64,000 nucleotides of DNA, from the NCBI GenBank assembly GCA_037367405.1, contig JAZKJV010004137.1, forward strand, positions 1 through 64,000. Direction: 5' to 3'. This document shows, in pieces, positions 55,140 to 64,000 of the stretch. Position numbers and translations under genes: made by a program. The DNA is from Ottelia alismoides. Taxonomy: Eukaryota; Streptophyta; Magnoliopsida; Alismatales; Hydrocharitaceae. The notes under the pieces were generated by a model, which worked only from the letters and a program-made list of their open reading frames with translations, was not told the origin of the DNA and ran no database searches. Position 1 is the stretch's first letter. Each line of letters starts with the position of its first letter.

Positions 55140-55399
55140 TGGTAGTAGCAGCTAGTGTGAGTTGACGAGTCCTTCTTACTAGGAGAGGACAATGTAGATG
55201 AGGTAGTTTGACAGATTCTGTACGATCAGACTTTACTCACAGGAGACCTTTCTGATGCATCTCCCTATGTCCTCGATGACTTAGAAGATGACATCAGCTT
55301 ATCAAACATGTTCCCTTCAGGTCAATTGAAGGGCGAGGATGATTATTCAGACATGGATTTTTCCGATTGCTTGGATAAATTTGGCGATCTGACTCTTGA
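55140..55399 (+). other. Element 3 protease-to-RT linker
   Basis: Acidic sequence, with DDLEDDISLSNMFPSG-type translation near 55275, between protease and RT. Comparable in place to the linker at 21394-21798 of Element 1. Confidence 0.45.
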
Positions 55400-56545
55400 G
55401 TGAAATCAATTACTGGTTACTATCATAGAAGATCCAGCCACATCCACCACAGAGACAGATTGGAGGCAATTGAGACATATATTCCTGATGATCATATCAT
55501 TCCCAAGTTCAAGACACTTCCCACTACATTGAAGTATTCCTTCCTTACGGGCCCACGTCAGATGTTCTTGATCATTATAAGTGCTAGCCTGACCAAGGAA
55601 CAAGAATCTCACTTGCTAGAGATTCTTGAAAAAACCACAAGGCAATATGTTGGAGCATGTATGATCTTCGTGGGATTAACTCTGCTTTATTCCCCCATTG
55701 TATTTACCTTGAGGAAGGTGCCAAACCTTCCCATGAGTTCCATCACAGGCTGAATCCAAATTATGTGATATGGTTAAGAAAGAAATAGAGAAAAGGTGTG
55801 ATGCAGGGTTCATATATCCCATTTCCGATTCCAAGTGGGTGGCACTTTAAGTAGTCCCTAAAAAGGTTGGATTTCAGATAGTCATCAACTAGGAATGACA
55901 GGAAATTTGACACGAGTACCTATATCATGGAGCGTCAGTGTAGATTACAGACGCCTGAATGTCGTGCCGAAAAAGGATCGTTTCCACTGCCAGTCGTTGA
56001 TCAGATCTTAGAGAGACTCACATGGAAACAATTCTTTTGCTTCTTGGACAGGTACTTGGGCTACAATCAAGTAGCCATTACTCTTGAGGACCAGGAGAAG
56101 ACCACCTTTACATGTCCATTCGACCCTTACGTATTCAGGAGCATGCCCTTTGGGTTATGCAATGCACTGTGGACTTTCCAACGCTGCATGATTATAGTAT
56201 TTGTCGAGATAGTGGGCACTTCTTGGAATACTTTATGGATGGCTTCTCGGTCCATGGGGATTCATTTGACGCTCGTCTATCTAATCTGGATTGAGTCCTC
56301 ACGAAATCTCTGGTGCTCTCTTAGGAGAAGAGTCATTTCATGGTATAAGAGGTCATTGTGTTAGGGCACGTCATCTCCAAGAGAGGAATGGAGGTTGACC
56401 CTATTAAGGTGGATGCGATCAAGAAACTTCATCCACCAACCAACATCAAGAAAGTGCGGTCATTCCTCGGGCATGTTGATTTTTACTGAAGATTCATAAA
56501 GGACTTTTTCAAAGATTTGCCTGACCGCTACAAAGCTCTTAGTAA
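55400..56545 (+). pseudogene. Element 3 reverse transcriptase
   Basis: IIPKFKTLPTTLKYSFLTGP (55495) is the standard Athila lead-in to RT. Then KKEIEKRCDAGFIYPISDSK near 55790, VVPKK (55850), RQCRLQTPECRAEKGSFPLP with VVDQILERLTWKQFFCFLDR (55930-56050), YLGYNQVAI, MPFGLCNALWTFQRCM (56140) and in the next frame FMDGFSVHGDSFDARLSNLD (56235). The catalytic box is Met-Asp-Gly, so the second Asp is lost. IKKLHPPTNIKKVRSFLGHV follows at 56430. Stops and frame changes occur throughout. Confidence 0.8.
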
Positions 56546-56559
56546 AAGACATAGAGTTC

Positions 56560-57020
56560 CGTGTAGATCACATGTATCTTGAGGCCTTCGAGCTCCTTAA
56601 GAGGAAGATCATGGCAGATATTCCTCGACTTTGAGATCATGACAGATGCTTCTGACCTTGTAGTTGGGGCCGTGTTAGGACAGAGGGGAGAAGGGTTAGA
56701 ATATGTTGTCCACTACACAAGAAAGGTTCCTCAACATAATTACATTGTCACTAAGAAGGAAATACTTGCTGTAGTGTTTGCCTTGGAAAAATTCAGGTAA
56801 CATCTTTTAGGATCCAAGGTTACAATGTTCACTAATCACACAACCATGAAGTACTTAATGGAAAAGAAGGATGCGAAGGTGCATCTTCTTAGGTGTATTC
56901 TATTACTCCAAGGGTTTTATTTCCAGATCAAAGACAAGTGTGGAGTGAGGAGTTTGATGGTTGATCACCTTTCCTGCATAAAAACACAGAGTTCCCCCTA
57001 TCAAGGGTTCCTTCCCCGAC
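56560..57020 (+). pseudogene. Element 3 RNase H domain
   Basis: FEIMTDASDLVVGAVLGQRG starts the domain with its first catalytic Asp (TDAS), then EYVVHYTRKVPQHNYIVTKK, EILAVVFALEKFR, one stop, and MFTNHTTMKYLMEKKDAKVH, LLRCILLLQGFYFQIKDKCG, DHLSCIKT. The Asp of the YTD box is changed (FTNH). Best-kept part of Element 3 pol. Confidence 0.85.
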
Positions 57021-57220
57021 GAGTTGATCTATTATGTTGACTCTCTCTCATGGTATGCCAATATGATGAACTTTCCGGTGTCTAAGATAGTCACCCATGA
57101 TTGCCCCAAGAGCAACATTGGCCGAGTTAAGTCAGAATCGAGGAAATACCATTTTGAGGATCCGTTCCTTTTATTCGAAGGTCCAGTTTGTGTCTGGCAG
57201 AGGTGTATTCCTTGAGAGGA
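57021..57220 (+). pseudogene. Element 3 linker before integrase
   Basis: YYVDSLSWYANMMNFPVSKI and FEDPFLLFEGPVCVWQRCIP correspond to PWYDDVVNYLVSKK and PYLFREGVDCIWKRC in Element 1. The frame is open for 63 codons. Confidence 0.75.
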
Positions 57221-58215
57221 ATACATGAGTATCCTCACATATTTCCATTCCTTGGAGGCAGGAGGACATCACTCCGAGAAGAGGACTTCTTGGAAATTGC
57301 TCCAGTGTGGCTTGTACTAGCCCATCCTATTTCGCGATGCATATGCATTTGTTCGATCGTGTCCAGTCTATCAGATAATGGGAGGGACAATTGGTTCTAA
57401 AGACGAAATTCCCATGTAACAAATGATTATGGTTAATGTTTTTGATGCATGGGGTATATATGTTATGGACATGTTCCCTAACAATCATGGTTACCAACAC
57501 ATTCTATTGGAGGTAGACTACCTATCTTGGTGGGTGAAGGCTATCCCTACCCGAGCCAGAGAGAGCAAGACTATCTGCATGTTCTTAAAAGATCACAACC
57601 ATCATATCTGATAGGAGAAGCCATTTTGTTAATAGGGAAGTGAAGAAGATAACAAAGGACTATGAAATCGAGCACCATGTCGCTAGTCCATCCACAATCG
57701 AATGGCATGGCAGAGGTATCATATAGGGAGGTAAATGGTATTTTGCAGAAGCTAGTCCGCCCAGACAGGAAGAACCCTTCCCAACTCTTGGACCAAGTTC
57801 TATGGACATATCAGACTGCTTACAAGACCCCCACTTAGAACCTCCTTATTCATGATGGTATTTGGGAAGCCGTGTCATTTGCCCTCTAAGATGATTCACA
57901 AATCCAAATGGGTATTAAAGAAAGTCAACTGGAGCAAACATGAGGGATAATAAAGAAGACATATGGATTTAAATGAGCTTCTAGAAAATAGAAAGAAGGT
58001 TTACGATAACAAATAGATCTATAAGGATAGAATCAAGTGTTGTATCATGCGTTTTATCCCAGGGTAGAAGGTATGGTTATTCATTGTCAAGTTGAATATT
58101 TTCCAGGGCAAATTGAAATCTAAATGGATGGGACACTTCATTATTAGAGAAGTGCATGAGAATGGTAGCACAGAAATTTCAGATCTTATAGATGATGCAT
58201 GATCATTCCTCTTGA
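57221..58215 (+). pseudogene. Element 3 integrase
   Basis: Zinc finger: GGHHSEKRTSWKLLQ (57260) with RSCPVYQ (57355), where the last Cys is Tyr. Core: YVMDMFPNNHGYQHILLEVD (57455; first catalytic Asp), YLSWWVKAIPTRARESKTIC, SDRRSHFVNREVKKITKDYE (57610; Asp kept, Gly-Gly changed to Arg-Arg). Then RKNPSQLLDQVLWTYQTAYK (57770). C-terminal: LKSKWMGHFIIREVHENG (58120). Broken by several stops. Confidence 0.8.
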
Positions 58216-58425
58216 ATGGGCATTTGCTTAAGCATTTCAAAGATCAGATGAGCAGTTGGACCGTGTAGAAGATATCTTCTTCACGGGTATTCCAAAATCT
58301 CATGATCCACTTGTATGGAATGCAGGACACCTCACTACTCCCAACATCTCTATGCATCTCTTCTTCTTATCTCTATTTCTTTGTATATTCCTCAACCTCG
58401 TCGGTTCTCACACTTACTCAATCTT

Positions 58426-58678
58426 CTATACTTAGGTTGATCAGAGCCTAAGTATAGGGGGATCGATCCCCACCATGTATATTCATTCATTCTTATCTTG
58501 ACCTCGATCACCCTGTTTTTGCTCTCTTCTACACTTAGGCTTATTAGATCCTAAGTATAGGGGAGCAGGTCGACTTCTATATTTATATTCTTCTCACTCT
58601 CTAACGCTTGGAACAAGCTATTTTGCTTCCTCGCTTTTTGAGCTCTGAGGACATAACACACATTAAGTATAGGGGGTG
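58426..58678 (+). repeat. Element 3 hairpin row with G-runs
   Basis: Copy 1: ctatacttagg (58426-58436), ten-base loop, cctaagtatag (58447-58457), then a G-run; the arms pair perfectly over eleven bases. Copy 2: ctacacttagg (58529-58539), ten-base loop, cctaagtatag (58550-58560), G-run. A third half-copy, attaagtataggggg, lies at 58661-58675. The right arm plus G-run is almost identical to the polypurine tract of Elements 2 and 4. Confidence 0.75.
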
Positions 58679-59228
58679 CATATATTACATATATACTTTA
58701 CCTATAGCTTGTATTTACACGTATTTTATGTGTATAATATTCATTAAATATTAGATGGGTAACCACTTGTAAAATTTATCAAAAATTTTTTGTAAAATAT
58801 GTGCAATATATAAAATGCATGTGAAATTTGTATACTTCTTGTAAATCTTCTACAAAAAGATTGTATAGTGTGTATATTGTATAAAGGATGTAAAATTTGT
58901 ATAAATTTGAATAAATCATATTGCACTCTTTATAAAATTATTGTAAAATTATTGTAAATAATACTTGTGTTTTAAATTTGTGCCAAATTGAACGTATAAC
59001 AAATTTTTTCAATGGATTCATTCACTCTTACAAAAAAATCAATCAAAATTGTGCATTTCCCGCATCTGCATTTCATTAGCATATCATGCATATACACAAA
59101 GTGGAAAGTCATCAGGTTCTAAACCGAGTTGTGGGTAAAAATCAAGAGTGGACTTAACCTGACCTTAATCCACTTAACGTTTAGGGGAATGGTGAATCGC
59201 TAAATGCATGTATTTAAAATCGATCCGT
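58679..59228 (+). other. Element 3 3' spacer, truncated
   Basis: AT-rich with recurring ttgtaaaat/tgtataaatt phrases (58740-58990), the counterpart of the TTTTACAAA tract in Element 1. It ends near 59.2 kb where the LTR of Element 4 starts. No gene. Confidence 0.55.
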
Positions 59229-61994
59229 TGTAGCAGGGGCACTTAGCTTTCCTTACATAAATGAGAAATTTCTCAATGACGAGGTTCTCGGCTTTAATTT
59301 TTAACATGGGAGGTCAAGGATCGAACACAAGGACGCGAGCAATTTATTGATTAAATTTAGATCTCAAATATTTTAAGTAGAAATTCTTGTATTAATTATA
59401 TTGAGATGATATACAAAACACAACAAGGTATATATATTTTTATTTTTATGCAATTAAATTAAATGCAAACAATGATGCACAATCAACATGAATAGAATAA
59501 CTCCACTTAAAAGCACATGACACATGACTTGGATTAAACGCGAAAATACCCCGAATTTATTGATTATTAATTAGAATATTGATTAGGCAAAGTGCGATAT
59601 AAGTCTAAAAACCTTTTTCTCAAGAGTTAAACTTTCATTTTAATGCTTTATAGAAACAACGAGCAACTAAATCATTTAATGACCTAACAATATATCAATA
59701 AAAATCAAGGTGAATCATAGGTTCAATTATTCACTCAAAGTGCATTTTTCAATAATGTTGAAAGATGTAAATGAGAAATTAAATCCAAGAATAATTAATG
59801 TGTAGTAATCCAAAATTATCAATGCTAAGAAATAGAACATCAAACAAGATTTGAATCGAGACCAAAATCACATTAATTGGATTTAAGGATAAAAAGATAC
59901 TCAACAATGCATCCAGGGGCATAAAAGTAAGAAAAAATTCCAAGTTTTATTGCAAATCAGGACAACTAGGGACACATATGTAAATGAAATATCCTGTAGG
60001 GCTTGTAATGGAATTTTCTCAAAGGAAGGAGGACTTATCTGTAATATCTAAAATCTCTGGACTAGGCGCTGCATTTTTCCAATCACGTGTGTGTTCACGT
60101 GACAAGGCAAGGCTCGATGCGGAAGGGTCGGATACAAGGGGATGCTTCTGTTGCTTCGCTCGATTTTCGGAAGCAGACTCGCCATACAAGCCTGAGGAAT
60201 GAAACGTTGCCTTGGGCAGATGATGCGGACCTATCTGGACCATCGGATCTCACCCAATTGGGAAAGATCAACGGTATCTGCTCGTCAGGTGTTCACCCGT
60301 TCCTCCGGGTGCGGTGGCGTTGGGGTTTTGCTCTGGTGAGATCGCTTCTGCTCGTCCTTACTCCTCTGCTTCCATTGAAGGTTGAATGGCCTTCGTATAG
60401 GCTCCACGAAGTCGGTTGAGAGCTAAAGAAGATGCAAGAAACCTTATATAGATCTGTCGATGGAGTACTGCTAGAATTGAGAAAGGAGATCGGAGACATG
60501 TTTCAATCTCTGACCATTGAAGCTTGTACTTTCTGCAAAGTTAGTTCAAACAATGGACATTGATACTGTTTTGAAGGATAATATGAAGCTAAATGGGAGC
60601 TCTTCGGTTGTGAGGGATCGAGCTCAAATGAGGTCTTGCTCAAGCAGAGCATGAACATGGATCAAGGTGGATATAGAAATGAAGAAATAATTGAATTCAC
60701 TAGAAATGCACGTGTGGATTATGAATCAAGGGCGAAGACGAACTAATGTCCAGATCAAGAAATCATTGATGATATTTAGATGATATAAATTGGTGAATAC
60801 TAAAGAAGATGAAAATAAGGATTTCACCTGAAGATGGAAGGCTAAATAAATGGAGTTGAATATTTTCTTTGGCCTTAAGATGAGGTTTCAAGAACCTCGG
60901 ATCATCGCTCAATCTTCTAGGCTAGATAAGAAAGCTCTATCAGTCGAAAGAGTGACTGAAACACGTCGGAGAAGACATGGATCTCGCCGGAGTCGTACAC
61001 CCGTCTTTGCTAAATCTTGGTCATGTTCTCTGTCACAGAAGGGATAAGATGGCTAGGGATGGGCTCATAAAGAGGCGGATAGCGGGAGATGGAGGTTGGA
61101 TATGGCTATTTATAAATGGAGGTCATCAGAAGTTTGCTTATTCCACGTAGAAGTTTCAACCATCGCCATCGACTGGTGGTTAGGGTTTAAGGTGACAACA
61201 GATGTTGGCGTGAATTAGGGTTGAATGATGAAGGGATTAGTGGAGGTTTCGAGGGCAGTCTGTGTGTATGGAGGTTGGGGTAATTGGTAGAAGTTGCCAA
61301 GGGATGAAGGGTTGCGACGCTTGGGATGAGTGGGTTGCAGGTTGATGGAGATGAAACGATCGCTTGATCTTGATCTGATGGTCTGCTTTTGGGCGCGGTC
61401 GACCGGTTTAGATGTGCCTGATGGATGTAATTAGATGGTGTAGGTGCCGACGCTAATGAATGATGGGGATTCAGAAGCAAGGTGATCAGATGGTCAGAAG
61501 TGAATGCGAGTGGCTACAAAATGAACGGGCCACATGGCATGATCTGAAAGTGCCACGTGGCTTAATTAGAATTGAAGAAAATAGAAAAATCGGGGAAAAA
61601 TAAAAAAGAAATAATTAGATGGAAAATTAGAAAAAAGATCTACAACTTTCATGTGGAAGTCAAAGAGATCAAAGGTCATTTATATAGAGATAAAAATTAA
61701 ATACTATTAAAAACCATATAAAACAATTTTCTTTGATTTTTCTTTTGCTTATTTTTTGGGGTTTTAAATTTTTTTGCTATTTTATTGATATAAAATTTTA
61801 CTCTAATTTTTATATGATTTTTAATAATAAATAAATACATAAAATATTACACCATAATAATATATAATAATTAGTTTTAATTATATACAACACATAAATT
61901 AGCAATTAGTGTTAGTTGTTATTGAATCTGTGTGAATAACTTAAGTAAGAGAGTTAAATATAATCAATTAAGCTGATAAATATGGGATTTATCA
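59229..61994 (-). repeat. Element 4 3' LTR (left edge uncertain)
   Basis: In plus orientation it possibly starts tgtagcaggggc and ends gggatttatca at 61994 beside a polypurine tract. Blocks: AT-rich 59.3-60.0 kb, GC-richer 60.0-61.5 kb, AT-rich 61.5-61.99 kb. The last 700 bases parallel the LTR of Element 2. Frames in the GC-richer part (for example 60087-60419) have no recognisable protein content. Confidence 0.6.
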
Positions 61995-62008
61995 CCCCTT
62001 ATACTTAT
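61995..62008 (-). promoter_or_regulatory. Element 4 polypurine tract
   Basis: Minus strand taagtataagggg directly before the LTR start tgataaatccc. Confidence 0.75.
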
Positions 62009-63600
62009 GTTAAGCTCATCCTCGAGTTAATAAAGAAAGAATTTGTTAGAGAGTTAGTTTAATTAGTGATATCCCTGACATGTGCAAGTGATAATACAAG
62101 GCTTGATTTGACCTAGAACACTAGGTTTGAAGAATCCTAAAACTCTAAGTTGATCCAAGTATTAATTGAAAGGAATTGAACTCTTCTAATCGTTAGACTC
62201 TCAATGTATACATATAGATAAGAAGCATGACTTAGTGTATACTGCATATATGAAAGTAGAATCAAGATATCACCAAGAATTCCAATCTCAGAAGCTCTCC
62301 TTTGGACTCAACCCTCAACTCTAGGTAATGAATCAAGTCTTGCCACAATCCACCATCTCTTTAGTTTGTCAGACTTCAATGGTAAAGATGGAAGGCCAAA
62401 TAATGGAGGATGAAGGATTGTATACTTATTTTCTCTTCCTGTCATTGAAATAAGGTTCTCTAAAGTGCCAAAACTCAACACAATTTCAATTTGACTTTTG
62501 CCAATTAGTGTGCCCGTCAAGAGAAATTCGAGTCGTCTACATTTGTTTTCCTGGGAATACACTGGGGTGTGCCTTTTTGAGTGTCTAATATACCTTCTAC
62601 ACCCAGACTTGTAGCATTTACGATGCACATCCCTTTTTGGGTGCTAGCCCGACTCCTGATCCTAATAGCGGTGGTGCAAGTGGACACTTTGAAAATGGTT
62701 GGGAGCGCTTGACTTTGTGGAAGCTCTTTGATATTTGACTTTGTATGGTGAGAGCTTTTCTTTCATCATTTCTTTTCTTTCTTTGTTTTTGGCTAGCTCC
62801 ACTACTTTTACCAAAAGATTGACGCACATTAATTAACTTATTAATTATAGTCATCACACCCTAGCACTTTAGGTCAAAATCAAAAGATAGCATGAGAACA
62901 TGTCCCATGTTGGCTAAGATGCTGACACTCCGATTTCATGGAGCCATCATTAGTTTTATCCCATCCTAGAGCATCATATAGGTCAAGTCCAAACTCACAC
63001 TTCCAATCCCAATCTCCTTAATGATATCTTGACTCCTCTCAATCATAAATGCAATCATGCATGTGAATGATGGTTAAATCATTTTAACGGAGATTAAGCA
63101 TAAAATATAGCAAGCATATCTTCAAACTAGGAGAGTATGAATTTTAAAGTCCAAGACCCTAATGATTAATACAAGATAACACTAAGTTTAGGGACTCCTT
63201 AAACCAAATGTTAAATATCGTCTCAAGCCTTGAGTGCAAAGTGAAGAAGAATCACTAATTAATAAGTCAGTGTGTTAGTTATTTACAAAAGAATGAAGGA
63301 ATTATTAGATTTTATTAGACAAAGATAAATGGTTTTCAAGTATTTTATATGGTTTGCAAAAATACGACTTGACATGTTTTGGAAAATCATTTGTGAAATG
63401 TTTTGGAAAATCATTTGTGAAATGTTTTGGAAACCTACATACATATGTGACAATGTTTGCAGGAGGTTTTCAAAAATTAAAACTAAGGGTGAAAATGAGA
63501 ATAACTAATTAACTCTATTCAAATTTAATAAAAATCAGAAAATAAATTTTGTTGTGTCTCTTCAGTTTCCTTTTGAGTTTTAAGGTTCTCAGAGGTCATG
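62009..63600 (-). other. Element 4 3' spacer
   Basis: Parallels 36138-37550 of Element 2 in order and wording (for example gacttagtgtatactgcat at 62230 versus catttagtgtagactgcat at 36341). No gene. The pol region of this element would lie beyond the window unless it is disrupted by the sequence near 63.6-64.0 kb. Confidence 0.55.
63374..63434. repeat. 24-base tandem repeat, about 2.5 copies
   Basis: Unit atgttttggaaaatcatttg plus tgaa, starting at 63374 and 63398 with a partial third copy at 63422. The two full copies are identical. Confidence 0.85.
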
Positions 63601-63746
63601 ACGGTTCACCTAATCGTTTCTTCTTTTCCCTTTTAGAAGGGTGTTTCGCCTTATGAGTCTTTCAAGAGTTACTCATGGAGGAAAGTCTGGATTTCAATTC
63701 TATATTTTGAAAGATCAAGTTGATAAAGAGTTCTTTGAAAAGAATT

Positions 63747-64000
63747 ATGCCAACTAAGATGGATGATTTATTGATAGAAGAATTATATATAGAAGTACCT
63801 TTACCAGATCTTGAGGATGTCCAGTCTATGGAATATCTCCCATCTTGTAAGTGGGGTCACCCTACTTTGTCTAGTTTTTCTCTTTTAAGAAATACCCAAA
63901 AGTCGGTTGCAAGATTTAAAGGTTTGATTTATTTTCCCATAATCATGAAGAATTTTGAGGCTTCCGATGTAGATATGGATATCACTTTTGAGGAAGAATG
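63747..64000 (+). CDS. Unidentified coding-like frame, open at the window end
   Basis: From ATG at 63747 the frame runs 84 codons to the edge without a stop: MPTKMDDLLIEELYIEVPLP, then DLEDVQSMEYLPSCKWGHPT, LSSFSLLRNTQKSVARFKGL, IYFPIIMKNFEASDVDMDIT and FEEE. It is acidic, has ordinary protein-like composition and contrasts with the AT-rich spacer before it. A different frame just upstream (from about 63686, FQFYILKDQVDKEFFEKNY) is also open and coding-like, which suggests a frameshift and hence a broken gene. I do not recognise the family. Confidence 0.45.
   Translation, partial: MPTKMDDLLIEELYIEVPLPDLEDVQSMEYLPSCKWGHPTLSSFSLLRNTQKSVARFKGLIYFPIIMKNFEASDVDMDITFEEE

Larger units (their letters stand above)
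43527..59228 (+). mobile_element. Element 3: Athila-type Ty3/gypsy retrotransposon, 3' LTR missing
   Basis: Plus-strand element: 5' LTR (43527-50295, split by a copia-type element), tRNA-Asp-type primer site, leader, gag, protease, RT, RNase H, integrase and a 3' spacer with hairpins that stops near 59.2 kb at the LTR of Element 4. Its coding parts match Element 2 more closely than Element 1. It starts inside Element 2 gag, so it is younger than Element 2. The 3' LTR is not in place. All coding domains are broken. A plastid rpoC2 fragment lies between gag and protease. Confidence 0.75.

Noticed and set aside
58661..58678. Element 3 3' LTR starting at taagtatagggggtg
   Set aside because: It is the third unit of the hairpin row; in Elements 2 and 4 the real tract lies 1.5-2 kb further from integrase, and the sequence beyond does not match the Element 3 5' LTR start tgataaatcc.
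1..64000. CRISPR array, tRNA or rRNA genes, bacterial-type operon
   Set aside because: No regularly spaced identical repeats, no cloverleaf with a conserved T-loop, no rRNA signatures; gene order and codon remnants are those of plant retroelements and organelle copies.

Overview
The window looks like repeat-dominated nuclear DNA of a flowering plant. I found no intact protein-coding gene. It is AT-rich and carries decayed Ty3/gypsy retrotransposons of Athila type (gag motif AWERFKDL, protease LLDSGSSINLMP, tRNA-Asp-type primer sites), one small Ty1/copia-type element, two fold-back MITE-like elements, and copies of both plant organelle genomes. The species cannot be told from this.

Layout. 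1-6575: two diverged copies of an AT-rich LTR-like block, a fold-back element and a cluster of GATCGATC-type motifs. 6576-9278: transferred organelle DNA, with plastid psaJ (+) next to mitochondrial rpl16 and rps3 exon 2 (-), ending inside the rps3 intron. 9279-30820: Element 1, an Athila-type retrotransposon of about 21.5 kb on the minus strand, with 3.9-kb LTRs, a primer-binding site, gag, protease, RT, RNase H, integrase and a long 3' spacer that itself seems to hold a nested insertion. 30821-31200: the rest of the same mitochondrial segment (5' part of the rps3 intron, rps3 exon 1 of exactly 74 bp, end of rps19). Element 1 therefore sits inside the rps3 intron of an older mitochondrial insert. 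31200-34050: nothing recognised. 34050-43526: Element 2 (-), Athila-type, with its 3' LTR, pol and the C-terminal part of gag; its 5' end is cut off. 43527-about 59200: Element 3 (+), related to Element 2, whose 5' LTR begins within Element 2 gag. That LTR is split by a 2.9-kb copia-type element (44788-47658, -) carrying a captured exon of a mitochondrial ADP/ATP carrier gene. A plastid rpoC2 fragment lies in the gag-to-protease interval of Element 3. About 59229-64000: the 3' LTR and 3' spacer of Element 4 (-), plus a coding-like frame open at the window edge.

How the parts relate. The order of events reads from the nesting: organelle DNA entered first, Element 1 landed in it, Element 3 landed in Element 2, and the copia element landed in the Element 3 LTR. 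All pol regions carry stops and frameshifts, so none of these elements is expected to be autonomous. Elements 1-3 share a 3' spacer with a row of short hairpins built on CTATACTTAGG/CCTAAGTATAG followed by G-runs, resembling the polypurine tract; this shared structure and the captured carrier exon are the most interesting signals here. No CRISPR array, tRNA, rRNA or bacterial-type operon was seen.
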